DNA of 64,000 bases from Metellina segmentata (Eukaryota; Arthropoda; Arachnida; Araneae; Tetragnathidae), in NCBI GenBank assembly GCA_947359465.1, contig OX375877.1, forward strand, positions 71,808,698-71,872,697, read 5' to 3'. Positions 1 to 11,500 of the stretch are shown in pieces; position 1 is the stretch's first letter; each line of letters starts with the position of its first letter. Position numbers and translations under genes: made by a program. A model generated the notes under the pieces. The model was given only the letters and a program-made list of their open reading frames with translations, was not told the DNA's origin and did no database searches.

Positions 1-429
1 ATAAGATCAAGCAGTTAAGGTCTTGAAGGTTTTATTCACATTAGGAAAGGAAAGCTTATTGTGTAACTTTGCTTTTGATCTTGGAGGAGTCCATTTTAAC
101 AAAGATACTACGCTTGCTGGAAAAAGTACTGTCATACGAAAATTCATGATCAGTGATAGACATAGGTGATTATTGTCATCTCGATATCGCTTCTTTCACT
201 AACGATAAACGCGGAGAGTCAGACTGCCCTATAGTCCGGATTGCATGAGGTGGCAATCGAGTCATATGAATGCACGAGTATATTACGTAATTCAATTAGG
301 GGGCTGATGGTAACTGAAACAACTGGCGACTTCAGCAGGAATTTGTATTCTAGGCTTATTGTTCCTTGTAAAAGCGATAGCAGTGATAACATGTTATCAG
401 GGGAAAACCAGCCACGGCTATCTCTCTCT

Positions 430-818
430 ATCGGGATTCATCTGACCAGGCAACTCTCTTCCACTCATCCATGGTCCAGTCCCATATCAAACATTGTTCG
501 CTGAACTGTGTGTTCCGAAACACTTGCGCTTGGACCTGCATTGTATTGGGCTGTCAGCTGAGCCACTGTCTCGGGCCGATTTTGCTTTACCAAGCGGGAC
601 AGTCTCCGACGTCCTTTTTCTTTGATGACGCGTGGACGACCAACACCTTGGCGTCTACTGCTGGTGTCACCGTCATTTATCCACTTTTCATGAATACTAA
701 CAACGGCAGATCGTGAATAACCTATCAGTCATGCAGTTTCGGTGATACTCGTTCCGAGTCTTTGGGCCATTACGATCTGCCCTCTATCAAATCCTCTTAG
801 ATCAGCAGCCTTTCCCAT
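430..818 (-). pseudogene. Tc1-like transposase relic (HTH part and start of DDE domain)
   Basis: Reading from Met at 818 the minus strand gives MGKAADLRGFDRGQIVMAQR, a typical Tc1 N-terminal helix-turn-helix, then a second HTH with ...RRQGVGRPRVIKEKGRRRL (the GRPR AT-hook-like linker of Tc1 transposases) and ...VQRTMFDMGL. After a small deletion it resumes as WTMDEWKRVAWSDESR, containing the first catalytic Asp. A TGA interrupts the second HTH, a TAG follows the SDESR motif, and the rest of the catalytic domain is missing. Non-functional. Confidence 0.75.
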
Positions 819-934
819 CACTCGCAAAAATACGTGCAAGAACGATTACTTACCTTCTCCAGCAGCGGTTAAATACCATTCTCACTTAATCACGTGCCCT
901 CCATGTCATCCAGATGAGTTCAATGAAAAATGTG

Positions 935-935
935 G

Positions 936-978
<43 letters not shown>
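935..978. repeat. (TA)n microsatellite
   Basis: About 20 uninterrupted TA dinucleotides. Open frames here reading as Tyr-Ile repeats are not genes. Confidence 0.95.
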
Positions 979-982
<4 letters not shown>

Positions 983-1289
983 TATTTGTGATACACGTAC
1001 CGTTCCAAAGCTCTTTAGGGTTTTCGCATGCGCTGAGCATTTTGTGACGGGAAAAAGTGGGCGTTGCCATTCGAAAATTTCGAGTTTCTGTACCTATAAC
1101 CGTAACCGTGAGTGCCACTTTGTTGCCGTTCACAGACTCTCGAGCTCATACCTCTGAAGAACTATATCTGATACCTCATCTCGATCTGTTGAACGGAACG
1201 GCCGCTATAGGTCCATATTAGTCCATATAGGTCCATATATATAAACATTTATGTATAACGTTTGACACATTTCCCTTTTTTTAACAAAG

Positions 1290-1353
1290 ACTCGTTCCGA
1301 TCCCCTTGATTCGAATACCAACTTTTCAGGCTGTAATTCCCAGATCCTAGTAG
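1290..1353 (+). CDS. Candidate exon (phase 1 end) of an unrecognised plus-strand gene
   Basis: A very good donor (GTAAGT at 1354) ends an open frame that reads through ...FSGCNSQILV and leaves one G. The next candidate exon starts with AT, completing GAT (Asp), so the phases agree. Two acceptors are possible: after a long pyrimidine tract at 1289, giving a 64-nt exon, or the TTTTCAG ending at 1329, giving a 24-nt micro-exon. I cannot see the exon before it. This is the weakest member of the chain. Confidence 0.35.
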
Positions 1354-1562
1354 GTAAGTAATGTTTGTTTTAATTTTTATCGTCAGCATTGCTTCAAATG
1401 TCGAAGTTGTTGGACATCTACCCTCTGCCAATGCATATTTTGAATTTAGATAAGAAATTTCGTTAAATACGTTACTCATGAAAAGTTTAACGGTCATAAG
1501 TTGTAAATTATTCACAGTTAACCACCGTTTGACTGACTGTCTTCCTTATCTTTCATTTCCAG

Positions 1563-1750
1563 ATGCGTACATTGCATCGAAAAAATCGTTAGATACTAAC
1601 ATAGAATCTTTCGTGATTTTTATCAAGTCCACAGTTCGAGACGGCCTGCAGGGAATTTCTATGGCAGCGGATAACGCACTCAAGAAAGAGGAGGCAGAAA
1701 AGAATTCCACAGATGGAAAAGAAGAGGGAGAGGGAAAAAAGGACGAAAAT
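1563..1750 (+). CDS. Candidate internal exon: acidic/Lys-rich segment of an unrecognised gene
   Basis: Acceptor TTTCATTTCCAG ends at 1562; the exon starts with two nt of a split codon and ends in phase 0 at 1750 before GTTAGT. It encodes a mixed helical segment (…SFVIFIKSTVRDGLQGISM…) followed by a hydrophilic Glu/Lys/Gly-rich tail (…EEGEGKKDEN), which looks like a flexible or coiled linker. It joins in frame to the exon at 3889. The donor is acceptable but not strong. I do not recognise the family. Confidence 0.55.
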
Positions 1751-1977
1751 GTTAGTTAAGTCAGTCCTTAAATTAATCAATTTATTTCAGATTGATGAAA
1801 AGACGTAGATTGCTTTTAGTGTAAAGGAACCAGGTGGTCTTAGAAGATTTTGTTTCTGCTATCGAAATGCTCTCTCGTCTTGATACATAACGGGGTTACC
1901 TCAATATATAACTTAAGGCCATTTCTCATACGCGTTTGGAGATTAATCAAACTGATGTTAACTAATCAACTATCATA

Positions 1978-2238
1978 TCGCACCCCGGCAAGAAAAGTGA
2001 CACAACTCAAAATTGCAGAATTTGAGAAAAACATCAACTTAAAGGATACTATAAAACTTATATTGAAATAGTATTAGCTTCTTTTAAATTTTTGGCAAGT
2101 GTTTATGTCTTTAAATTTTATTATATTCTATAGAATAGTAAGATAACACGCTGTGGCACCTCATACATATCTTTCAATGACGTAACATCACAAAATTTTT
2201 ATTTTTTGAGCTGTGTTACTTTTCTTGCCGGGGTGCGA
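1978..2238. mobile_element. MITE, 261 bp, TIR starting TCGCACCCCGGCAAGAAAAG
   Basis: Terminal inverted repeats of about 30 bp flank an AT-rich, non-coding interior. A second copy in the opposite internal orientation lies at 45019-45276 with the same ends and a recognisable interior, so this is a family and not a chance palindrome. No clear target-site duplication could be fixed, so the superfamily is open. Confidence 0.85.
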
Positions 2239-2796
2239 TGTATCAATTCGGAATTCATTCCCTAGAATTTTTATAGGCGAAGTACAAATAGATTTAGATT
2301 TATTATTATTAGATTTAGATTTAGTATTATTATATTTAGATTTATTACTATTATATTTAGATTTATTAATATTACTATGTATATGAGAGGACCATCAGGC
2401 TCGTATAATAATTAAAATTAAAAAAAAAAAATAACTGTATTATTTTTTTACATATTTTTATACATGAAAACAATTTTCTCAAAAAACTAGGTATGTTGAG
2501 CGGTTTCTCAGTGGAGAATATTGTGAAATTACATAACTATACATTCCAGTTTTGGGCAATATGTCCCGGAATTGTCTAAAAAAAAGTTGGTAACCCTGCA
2601 ATTTCAGGACAATCTTTGGTTGTATCGAATTGCGATCCCATCAACCCTCTATTTCCCAATCCGCTACTCAATCAACTGGGCTACCACGGCCGTGAAATTC
2701 ATAGGAGGACAAGTAAAACACTTTTACTTCATTACGCGACATATCGAGCGGCGCGATATATCGATACTGCTCACGTTAAAAATATATTAAGCTAGG

Positions 2797-2975
2797 TAGG
2801 TAATTGAATTAACGTATAACTTGATTAACACAACGGGCTACTGGCAACGGTCTATTATCAATCCCTAAGTGAAAGATCCGAGGACACTATCACGTAATTT
2901 TAAACCACGATCAGATGATGAGGTCAACATCTGAACTGGCACCTCACTCTCCAAACTTCCACACCATGGCAATTA
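2797..2975 (-). repeat. Decayed tRNA-SINE body fragment
   Basis: Carries the shared SINE body motifs in degenerate form: the cacaacgggctac segment, the 'gatccgaggacac' block and the 'gagctggcaccccactctccaaacttcc'-like block. The tRNA-like head is lost or unrecognisable. Confidence 0.65.
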
Positions 2976-3133
2976 CTTTGAATTTCTCGACCAATATAAT
3001 TTTTCTAAGGGATTCTATTTTAAGGAAAGATATATATCGTCATCTCAAGAGGTGTTATTTCGGGATTGATCCCGGACCGTCGTCAATATGTGTTGCTTCA
3101 GTGCAACGTAATTTAAACTACCTACCTCTATGG

Positions 3134-3473
3134 TAATGGTAATGGTAATGGTAATTTTTAGTTAACGTCGTACTAGAGCAACACAACGGGCTATTGACGA
3201 CGGTCCGGGATCAGTCCCTTAAGGGAAAGATCCGAGGACAACACCTCGTAATTTTGAACCACGGTCAGATGACGAAGCAACACCTGAGCTGGCACCCCAC
3301 TCTCCAAACTTCCACGCCAACCCAACGTGAGGACTTTCGGCCACGACAGATTTAAGGTGCACCAGCCGCCTCTACACCATACGCTTACAAACATCCATGC
3401 CCGGACCCGGATTCGAACCAGGAACCTTCCGATCTAGAGGCTAACACCTTAACCACTATACCGTTTGGTCGGC
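3134..3473 (-). repeat. SINE-A, full-length tRNA-headed SINE with 13-bp TSD
   Basis: On the minus strand the head reads as a tRNA-like promoter: an A-box-like TATAGTGGTTAAGGTGTT and a B box GGTTCGAATCC. The body is about 240 nt and the tail is (TTACCA)n. The insertion is flanked by a 13-bp direct repeat, CCTACCTCTATGG, at 3121-3133 and 3474-3486, which defines the ends. Open frames across it are SINE shadows. Confidence 0.9.
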
Positions 3474-3888
3474 CCTACCTCTATGGAAAGGAGACAGATA
3501 GAATTTTCCCAAAAGAATTATAATATTACGAAATGACCGATTGAATCTCCCAAAATGTTAAAAGATAATTCATGAATTCTGATTATGGTGTTTCATCATT
3601 ATGTGTAATGTGGGATAAAAACAATATCGCACTACTTGAAAATCTCGTTATGCACCGAGGGTAAACAGTCTGAATTGTTCACACTATTCTGGAACTCCTG
3701 TAGTGTTTTATGAATGCCTCCAACCAGATTTGACCTCTTTGACCTTGGATTCTTTCAACAAATCGATGTGGTCATGTAAACGTGTGTGTTGTGGGATAAA
3801 AGATCTACCACACTACTCGGGAATCTCGTGACACTCAGAGAGTTAAGAAATGTACCTTAAGAGTAGTAATTCTTGATGTATATTTCAG

Positions 3889-4077
3889 GTGAATGAGAGC
3901 AAAGAAGACAAGCTGACGAAAAAAAAAGCTGAGATTGCCCAAATGATCGTGAAAGGATTTCTGGGGAAAATCACGCTTGAAGTCATCAATAGAAAAATAG
4001 ACTTATTTAAGAAAATAAGCGTAAAGCCCGAAGACAGAGATTCAGTGTTGGACGACTTATTGTTCGATATCGTAATG
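3889..4077 (+). CDS. Candidate internal exon, 63 codons, both ends phase 0
   Basis: Acceptor TATTTCAG ends at 3888 and a consensus donor GTAAGT starts at 4078. The frame between is fully open. It encodes a Lys/Glu-rich, probably alpha-helical stretch (VNESKEDKLTKKKAEIAQ at the start, ending LLFDIVM). Exon 1563-1750 ends in phase 0 and this one starts in phase 0, so the join is clean; the next candidate at 11841 also starts in phase 0. Good splice sites at both ends make this one of the best-supported exons of the chain. Confidence 0.62.
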
Positions 4078-4089
4078 GTAAGTACGAGC

Positions 4090-5175
4090 ATTTAGTAGTA
4101 ATTTGGAGCTTAGACTCAAGAGATACCTGGTAATATTGCCAGAATTAAAAGTGGTTCGAGGCAAGAATTTTACAGAAAAGGTAGAATTTTATAGGGAAAT
4201 TGATAACCCATTTAGGTTTAATCAACAGAAACGAATACGCGTATTGCTTGTTGGGCCGCTTCGTAACAATAGGATCTGGGTCAATCCGAATCAACATGAA
4301 TCCAAAGAAACTAACCAATACATTTAGATCTGGGTGCAATGAAGCGGAACGTTCAAGATTCAGCAATGTGATAGGTTTAAAGGGTGAAGTTATCAAACCT
4401 TTGTTAGACAATCTCTACTGGATTCAGATTGATTCTGAATGGCCCGGATTCTGCTTGGTGTGATGGTTGATTGTTGGTTGTTTTCGGGTTTTATGGAGAA
4501 GAGTCATATTTGGTCCAAGCTGCGCCAAACACAAGACTGACAATACAATGTTGACGGAAGGAAAAGCAGAAGGGTAGGCGAGGAGGGTTAAAATGAAAAG
4601 GAGGAAAGATCACTAGGTTAGCTCGAAGTTGTGATGCTAGTACATATCTAAATAAGATGTTCCCTGAGGTCTCTGGTCGGTGTGAACGGCCACTACTGGT
4701 GATCCGTTTATGGTAGTTAATGGCTTTTAACTGGATCTAGTAACACATTTGATCAATAGAATAATCAAGACAAATTAAACAACATATCAATTTTCTCTGC
4801 CTTGCTCTGGTTGTAGATTTTTACTGGATACTCTCTCTCTCTCTCTACTAACTAATCACTTTACATACTTGGCATAGAAACCGTCATCCTTTTTATTCAT
4901 TCACCAATTTTGCCGCCAAGTTTAAATCGCTTAATTTGAGCTGGGGACTGTATAATATTGCTAGAATCACGTAAGGGTTATCGATACTCTAATAAAATAT
5001 GAACGATAAATTATCGCTGAAAAAATTTTAATCCCTCCCGAAAAAGATTGGGATAAAAAATATTGAATTGTCTGTGAAAAAACGAACGCGATTCCCTTAA
5101 AGTGGACGTTCAGAAGCTTCAGGCCCTTCTCATAGACTGAGATGTAAACTGTTGACCGTGCACTTAACTTATTGG
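4090..5175. other. Intronic/intergenic stretch, no gene recognised
   Basis: Contains short open frames with no family signature and a (CT)n tract near 4838. Nothing else identified. Confidence 0.5.
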
Positions 5176-5177
5176 AT

Positions 5178-5524
5178 ACTAGCCGAATAACCCGGCGTTG
5201 CTCGGGTTTCAAATATGACCGCGACAGCTAAAATATATAACAGCAACATTTCCCTATGTTAACTCAAATACACATACTCTGTAGAACGTGTTTCCTACCG
5301 CGACAGCTAAAGTATGACCTCGACATTTACCTGTGTTTACTAATATACAAACCCTATAGGAAGTATTTCCTTATCCATGTCCATTTATTGCTGGAAAACA
5401 AACTTTAGATTTTAAAATTGGTGCTTCGAGGGACACTTTTAAGACTGCCTGTATGTCAATTTTCATGGCTACGGATGGTCTGAAGACAGGAAAGAAATAG
5501 CCTATGTTTTCCGCAGAAAATATA
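5178..5524 (+). repeat. Unclassified repeat starting ACTAGCCGAATAACCCGG
   Basis: Begins with a motif related to the start of the longer repeat at 5600 (ACTAGCAAAATACCCGACC) and contains two degenerate internal copies of 'accgcgacagctaaa'. It ends at a CA/TA microsatellite. It looks like a short relative of the X repeat below. Confidence 0.5.
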
Positions 5525-5525
5525 T

Positions 5526-5600
<75 letters not shown>
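5525..5600. repeat. (CA)n/(TA)n compound microsatellite
   Basis: A short CA tract followed by about 30 TA dinucleotides, placed exactly between two related repeats. Probably grew from the simple-sequence tail of the left element. Confidence 0.95.
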
Positions 5601-5601
<1 letters not shown>

Positions 5602-7027
5602 TAGCAAAATACCCGACCTTACTCGGTTTGAATAGGTTTACTCTAAATTGAAGAGATAATCAAAATAATATAATAACTTACGTTTTTTGTAGAATAAAAC
5701 TTTATTTGAATACCTTTCGCCATCTTTATAATTTCTACAACTTACTTTGGAAACAAATCCTACACATGCATATCCATTCATGTAATACATTTCACATACA
5801 TCGCACCCTTGCTGTATGACAAAGCTACAAAATGACGAAAGGTGACACTAAGGTTACTACTATAAAAGACGATTTGAGATTTGGAATTCCCTTCGAGTTC
5901 TTTTGATGTTTAACTCAATTAATTAAAAATTACTATTTACGGCGAGTGCTCTCGCACTCATAGTGAACAAAACAATATTGTTTTACCTGTTGCACTCTTG
6001 CATCCGGTATGTGACATAGTGAATTTTTGCAATCTTCTCCTGTCATTATGAAAACGAATTTTTAATGTTTGAAAAGTTTTAATTTTGATTTTTTAAACAT
6101 TATTATTCTTTAAATAACGGCATTATTCTTTAAATAACGGCATTATTCTTTAAATAACGGCATAACTACACTTAAAATTTACTGAAAATTTATACTGACT
6201 TACCTAACATTTTCAAGTCTAATACTTTGTGGTGCTGTTGGGTGTGATGAGAAGGAAAACACATTTATTAAAATAATAAATATTTAAAACAGGAAACAGC
6301 GAAGTAAAACAAAATAAAAGATGTCGTAAAAAATTGTTCCAAAGATATTAATTTGTGATTCAATTTTATCTCTTGATCTCGCACAGTTGCCACAACTTAC
6401 AACTAAAAGTGTGCAAAATTTAGAAATGTGAAATTAATTCAGAGCGAAAGAACCAGAAAAAATATCACTGCTCGCGCGATCGTGTTCATTCTCGTTTCAT
6501 TGAAAAATATCGTCTGTCCCAAATTTTCGGAAATCGTTTTCATTGCGCAAAGAATAAAAATAAGACTCGAAATAAATGACGTATCAGAAATGAAAGTCCA
6601 TAAAAAAAATACTTTTTTGAAGAATAATTACTTTTTCAGCAGTACTGGTAAAGCAATCGAATTAATCGTAATATTCAATAGACATTCCAATTTTTCCAAT
6701 ACTACCAAATTATGGTTGATTTAAGTATACTTACTCAGGTGTTTTAGCATGAAACTCGTCTAAATATAACAATAAAGAAATGTTTAATATTGCATTCACT
6801 AAATTATTAGATAATGTATAAAATAAAATACAACGCATCAAATATCTGGAATACAATTCATGTGATGCTTACACAAACACACAAACACAAAATCGAGCAT
6901 AGAACAGAAAGACGGACAGACAGACTTTCGCAACCAATGCCACTCACTAAATGGAGATAAGTACTCTCTGTATGCAAATTTCCATGAAAATATCTTAAAC
7001 CGCGTGGACGTGTATAGGGCACAACAT

Positions 7028-7062
<35 letters not shown>

Positions 7063-7172
7063 CCAAACGAGAAAAAGGCGGATTCGGCATCAGAAGGGTC
7101 CAAAACGGATAGAAAACTTGAAATGCGTCGAAAATATTGAATGTACAAACAAACACTCCATTCTTATTTATA
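5600..7172 (+). repeat. Repeat X copy 1, about 1.57 kb, unclassified (LINE-like 3' end?)
   Basis: Nearly identical to 52921-54505. Both start ACTAGCAAAATACCCGACCT and end with a conserved stretch (a CAGACAGA tract, 'aaacggatagaaaacttgaaatgcgtcg', 'actccattcttatttat'). A third copy at 22496-25345 lacks the first ~830 bp and is riddled with insertions. 5' truncation and a conserved 3' end suggest reverse transcription, but no reverse transcriptase is visible, so this may be a non-autonomous partner. It includes three short tandem copies of 'cattattctttaaataacgg' near 6105-6165. Confidence 0.75.
7021..7061. repeat. (CAGA)n microsatellite within repeat X
   Basis: About nine CAGA units in copy 1. 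The tract is reduced to one or two units in the copy at 54385, so it expanded after the copies separated. Confidence 0.9.
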
Positions 7173-7401
7173 TAGATATATATACCGAAATGATAGGTCC
7201 ACTAGTAAAATCGAAAGTTATGTTGGTAAAAAAAGTTTTACTATGTTCAAAGTACTATTTTATAAACTATGTTAGTTCATAGAATCAAAAAATTATGCAT
7301 AAATAATATACAAATCATAGGAATTCGGAAGACAAAAATTATGTGAAACAGCTGTTTCAAAAAAATAGGTCCACTGAACCAAACATCGAATTATTGTTCA
7401 A

Positions 7402-8022
7402 CTAATACGAAATTTTTCCACCGTTTTTCAGAATGAGCTCATAAATTCTATTCGGCATAGTTTCTACAAGTTTTTGTAAAGAGCCTGTCTCGATTTTTGC
7501 CCATTCGGAGCAAATAACATTTTTTAAGTCTGTAGTACAGTTGTATTGCCTTCCGCCTGCATATACTGCTCTTGCAAGCATGGCCCATATGTTTTCTACC
7601 GGATTCAGGTCGGATATGCAAGGTGGCCAATCGATAATATGTACACCATTATCCAGAAACCATTCAAAAGTGGACTTTACAGTATGCACAGGAGCATTGT
7701 CCTGTTGTAACATAAAGAACGGGCCTCCAATGTACTCTGATTGTGGAAGAAAATATTGTTCAAGCAGCTGTTGGTAGGCTGCAGCATTCAAACGATTGTC
7801 TACAAATGCTATATCAGTTTTTTCTGCACGTCCGAATCCGGCCCATATCATAACGGAACCACCGCCAACTTGCCTCTTCGAGAATATCTCTCTATCGTTA
7901 CGCAGGTCGTGCCAGTAATACTGCCAGCTATCTGGACCATCCAGGTTGAATTTTTTTTCATCACTGACTATCACTCGATGCCAGTCTTCTTTCCAAGACA
8001 TCACTTCCTGTGCAAATTTCAA
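7402..8022 (-). pseudogene. Tc1-like transposase catalytic domain, DD34E intact
   Basis: 206 codons read as a Tc1 DDE domain: VIVSDEKKFNLDG (first Asp), GGGSVMIWAGF, MLQQDNAPVH (second Asp) and SDLNPVENIW (Glu). The spacing between second Asp and Glu is 34 residues, the Tc1 value, so all three catalytic residues survive. The C-terminus is complete at the stop. The link to the N-terminal part is broken (see 8169-8396), so the gene as a whole is inactive. It would have cut and pasted the element at TA sites. Confidence 0.85.
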
Positions 8023-8168
8023 TCGCTTTTTTTATGCTATTTAGTTAATTTCGGAGCCTCTTTCCTCTTCCAGTAAACTAAATTGTCGAACTTCTTTACC
8101 ACTCTATTAACCGTAGATTTTGATATTGGAGGGTTTTGTTGCTGGCCAAAGTGGATAAGCTCGTATTT

Positions 8169-8396
8169 TCAGATTTTAAATCCTTTACGATACTCCTTCC
8201 TTGTCGAGGTGTCACTCTTGATGGCCGCCCAGATGATTTTTTTAGTGCCATAAGCATTTCCAAGTCGCACAAAATTGTTTACAACATTATGCGATCTGTT
8301 TAAAAGTTTAGCGATGTCTGTATTCGATTTTCCACATTTCTTTAAAGAATCATTTTTCCCTTGCTCAATCAGCGAAAGACTGCAACGACGACCCAT
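8169..8396 (-). pseudogene. Tc1/Tc3-like transposase N-terminal HTH fragment
   Basis: From Met at 8396: MGRRCSLSLIEQGKNDSLKK then ...GKSNTDIAKLLNRSHNVVNNF, the paired-like helix-turn-helix that binds the inverted repeats. The frame fails before the second HTH; the following bases still encode it in other frames. It belongs to the same element as 7402-8022. Confidence 0.75.
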
Positions 8397-8782
8397 CTCA
8401 TTTGATTGCAACGTGATGTTCAAATCTGTTTAAATACCTCCACAGCAGTCAGTTTAATCCCGCAGTAAGACTAAACTGTGATATTTATGCAAATTTTGTG
8501 GAAATAAACGTTTTGGTGCAAAGATTTATAAAGGTGGACCTATCTTTTCAAAACGATCTCAAAATAAAAAATTGCGTAAAATAAAAATGAATTATTTATT
8601 TTTAACAAATTGCTTCCTAAATAGTTATAACGATTATTGTATAATTATTTCCACCAAAAAAGTGTTTCTTATTCTAAATTAAGAGTCGAAATTTTGAAAA
8701 ATGCGGGTGGACCTATCATTTCGATACACACTGTATATATCTATATATATATATATATATATCTATATATATCTATATCTAT

Positions 8783-8982
8783 NNNNNNNNNNNNNNNNNN
8801 NNNNNNNNNNNNNNNNNNNNNNNNNNNNNNNNNNNNNNNNNNNNNNNNNNNNNNNNNNNNNNNNNNNNNNNNNNNNNNNNNNNNNNNNNNNNNNNNNNNN
8901 NNNNNNNNNNNNNNNNNNNNNNNNNNNNNNNNNNNNNNNNNNNNNNNNNNNNNNNNNNNNNNNNNNNNNNNNNNNNNNNNNN
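8783..8982. other. Assembly gap (200 N)
   Basis: A run of 200 N directly after a (TA)n/TCTA microsatellite beside the right end of the Tc3-like element. The round length suggests an arbitrary gap size, most likely an assembly break in the simple repeat. Open frames across it are meaningless. Confidence 0.98.
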
Positions 8983-8999
8983 TCAACTATTTACATTCG

Positions 9000-9340
9000 T
9001 TAATTTTGGAAGAATTTTCCATTTTTTATTTATTTGTACCTTGAACACTAACTGTTTAATAAATTGTTTTATCAATCTATTCAAATGTCCCAAGGTTCAA
9101 CATGGTGTTGTACCTTAGGATACATGCTGTTGTATCTTGGGATACATATTGTACCTTGAAATACATGTTACTTTTAGATTGTTTGAAGTAGACTACAAAA
9201 TAAATCAACTCCACACAGATTAAATTCTGTATGTATAAAAAATTGCACACAGTTTTTCAACATGCCAACACTTAGCAGATTTCTCTAGGGAATCAGTTAA
9301 AAATCACCTGCACTCAAAACCAATAGGACGACTGTCGAAG
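9000..9340. other. Stretch with repeated 'ttgtacctt' motifs, no gene
   Basis: Three diverged 'gttgtacctt(a/g)ggatacat' units at 9108-9170; related motifs recur at 10290 and 10545 in both orientations. Possibly the left end of an old inverted-repeat element spanning to about 10590. Confidence 0.5.
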
Positions 9341-9344
9341 ACCA

Positions 9345-9499
9345 TCTGCGCGGCCCGGGCAGATAAAAGGGGTTAAAATTTTTAGAAAACTAAAAATTCT
9401 AAAGTGCTACTAAAGTGTCCAGCTGCGCGGCCCGGACAGATGAAAGGGGCTTAAAATTTTTACAAAACTAAAAATTCTAAAGTGCTACTAAAGTGTCTG
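9345..9499. repeat. Two tandem copies of a ~79-bp unit
   Basis: Two adjacent copies of 'ctgcgcggcccgg(g/a)cagat(a/g)aaagggg…ctactaaagtgtc'. Each contains 'actaaaaattctaaagtgct'. They differ at a few positions. Origin unknown; they sit at the end of the Helitron-like fragment that follows. Confidence 0.8.
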
Positions 9500-9504
9500 T
9501 TCGC

Positions 9505-9728
9505 TTACAGTCGCCAATTTCAATTTTGACGCTTTATAAACCCTAAACTAATAGCCGCATCGGAAAAACATCTTCAAAATTGTCCAGGGAACACGATGAA
9601 GAACAAACCATGTTAATTTCGTATTTTTCTGATCCGTACTTTCTCGGGAAATCGCCTAATAATCGAGATAAACAACACAGTTTTCAATCCTGCGGCGGCG
9701 GAGGTAACTTTTTTTTAATATAGAGAGA
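9505..9728 (-). mobile_element. Helitron-like short element, 5' part (type E)
   Basis: The reverse complement matches the element at 44172-44483: a TCTCT(A)TATTAAAAAAA start, a GC-rich 'ccgccgccgcaggattgaaaac' block and 'atgcggctattagtttagggttta'. The 3' hairpin end is missing. Confidence 0.65.
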
Positions 9729-10156
9729 CATAGACAACAACGAAGAATGCGTTATAGATACAAAGCATGGGAGGAAGAATATAATAGCTTGCTACGAAGA
9801 AATTCCGCTTGAAAAAAAGAAGGTATTGGGTCGTCAGACGAATTTGTTAGATTTTATGAAGTCATCGACATCGAAATAACTTTTTTACGTTGCACATTAA
9901 TTTTTCAACTATGTTGTTTTTTAATAGGTATAAAAAGATCTGAAATTTTATTAAATATTTTTCTTCTAAACTAGTGTTTTTGTTAGTCTTTGGTCTCAAT
10001 TAAATAAAATTTATATGTAAATTTATGTGCCCCGATTTACGCGAATTCGACTTACTAGATTTTTTTGTCGGTCCCACCTATCGCGTAACTTCAGGGTATT
10101 AGTGTATTTATAAACCCAGACTGTTGTATCAAAGTACAAAATAAATTGTTGTTGTT

Positions 10157-10345
10157 TCACTGATTATAATTACATTTTTTATGGTTGGTAAAGTTAGTTA
10201 AAAATCTGTTCAACTCAATGATGATACGATTTCAATGTAAACACAACCTGACACCACTTTCTAGACTTTTATTTGTAAATGCAAACAGTTGTACCTTGGA
10301 CCTAACTTTACCAACCATAAAAAAAAATTTAATTTTAATCAGTGA
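10157..10345. repeat. Imperfect inverted repeat (about 40-bp arms)
   Basis: 'cactgattataattacattttttatggttggtaaagt' (10157 onward) is mirrored at about 10302-10345. The surroundings (9080-10590) also carry scattered 'caaggtacaa' and 'gttgtaccttg' motifs at both ends, suggesting an old TIR element. Confidence 0.6.
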
Positions 10346-10639
10346 AAATACAAGAATCAATATTGAAAAATCCAAAATATTTATTTACTAGAGGACGTAT
10401 TTCAGTTAGATGTTTAGCAAACACAACAAACATCTGTGGAGTGTCAATCTTTGTGAGAAGGTTCTCTGTTGGCAAATGGTACACTACAATGTGTTATTTT
10501 GCTACTTACTCAAAAGTAGACAGCACTATATAAACTGTTTCAAGGTACAACTGTCCCAAGGTAGGACATCTTCCCCTATATAACAGCCTATTGATCTTTC
10601 TTTTTAGTCATATTAGTTATAGTCAGCATCTCCGAGCTT

Positions 10640-11500
10640 TTACTTCTTCTCATTCTCATTTTACTGTAAAAAAGCTTCTTTTTGAAGTGAAAGATATAGT
10701 GGTGGAATTCCCACAATTGTTTGAAGGCCCATAGTGGGTGCTGTTCAGTAACTTCATGTTATTGAGGTAGGAAATTTTCTTTGCATCTCATTTAGCTTTC
10801 TTATAGCTCGTTGAGTTATGACACAAGACCACTGCACCAGGCTCAACATTCTTTCTGTCACTGTTTTGTACAGTAGCTTTCCAAACTTCTGCAATATTCT
10901 CCATCTCGTTCCAGCTATTCTTTGTAGCATTTGAAATCCGAACATGGCTTTTTGTAATATAGTTTGTACATGAGCCGCCCAATTTAGCTTCTCGTCTAGT
11001 GTCAGTCCTGGGTATGGTAATGGTAATTTTAGTTAACGTCGTACTAGAGCAACACAACGGGCTATTGACGACGGTCCGGGATCAGTCCCTTAAGGGAAAG
11101 ATCCGAGGACAACACCTCGTAATTTTGAACCACGGTCAGATGACGAAGCAACACCTGAGCTGGCACCCCACTCACCAAACTTCCATACCAACCCAATGTG
11201 AGGACTTTCGGCCACGACAGATTTAAGGTGTACCAGCCGCCTCTACACCTTACGTTTACAAACATCCGGACCAGGATTCAAACCAGGAACCTTCCGATCT
11301 AGAGGCTAACACCTGAACCACTATACCGGTTGGTCGGCTGCAAGTCCTAGGTACTTTAATGTATTGTACTAGTTTGCTTAACATTCTTTTATTCCAGTAG
11401 ATTGAAGGTCCTCTCAAGAGATTATGAACTCTTGGACAGACTTGTAGAAAGCATGTCTGCGCGATGTGAGGCCTGTGTTAAGTTCAGAAGCCAACACATT
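10640..11500 (-). mobile_element. Non-LTR retrotransposon fragment (reverse transcriptase C-terminal side)
   Basis: Across frames the minus strand reads QYIKYLGLTLDEKLNWAAHV, then ...MFGFQMLQRIAGTRWR and ...LLYKTVTERMLS, the thumb and connection region of R1/LOA-type non-LTR reverse transcriptases (YLG[VL]xLD motif). Several frameshifts are present. It is split by a SINE-A insertion at 11015-11340. A dead fragment. Confidence 0.7.
11015..11340 (-). repeat. SINE-A inserted in a LINE fragment, 11-bp TSD
   Basis: Full tRNA-headed SINE in the same family as 3134-3473. Flanks AGTCCTGGGTA (11004-11014) and AGTCCTAGGTA (11343-11353) form a target-site duplication with one mismatch. The head lies at the right, so the SINE reads on the minus strand. 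Confidence 0.88.

Larger units (their letters stand above)
7186..8723 (-). mobile_element. Tc3/Tc1-like DNA transposon with decayed transposase
   Basis: Outer inverted repeats CGAAATGATAGGTCCAC at 7186-7202 and 8707-8723, with inner copies of 'ATAGGTCCAC' near 7365 and 8533. Doubled binding sites are typical of Tc3-type elements. The right end continues into ACACTGTATATA; on the left the outermost bases are lost into TA-rich DNA. The transposase lies between on the minus strand. Confidence 0.85.

Noticed and set aside
742..1157. Frames with Tyr-Ile repeats near 930-1150 and again near 5371 and 8637
   Set aside because: Translations of (TA)n microsatellites, one across the N gap.
3191..3394. 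67-aa minus-strand frame (MFVSVWCRGGWCTLN…) also seen at 11062 and 30535
   Set aside because: It is the translation of the SINE-A body; it recurs in each SINE copy and has no selection pattern.
6428..6724. 98-aa frame (also at 53775 and partly at 22474)
   Set aside because: Shared by copies of repeat X, no recognisable domain, disrupted in copy 3.
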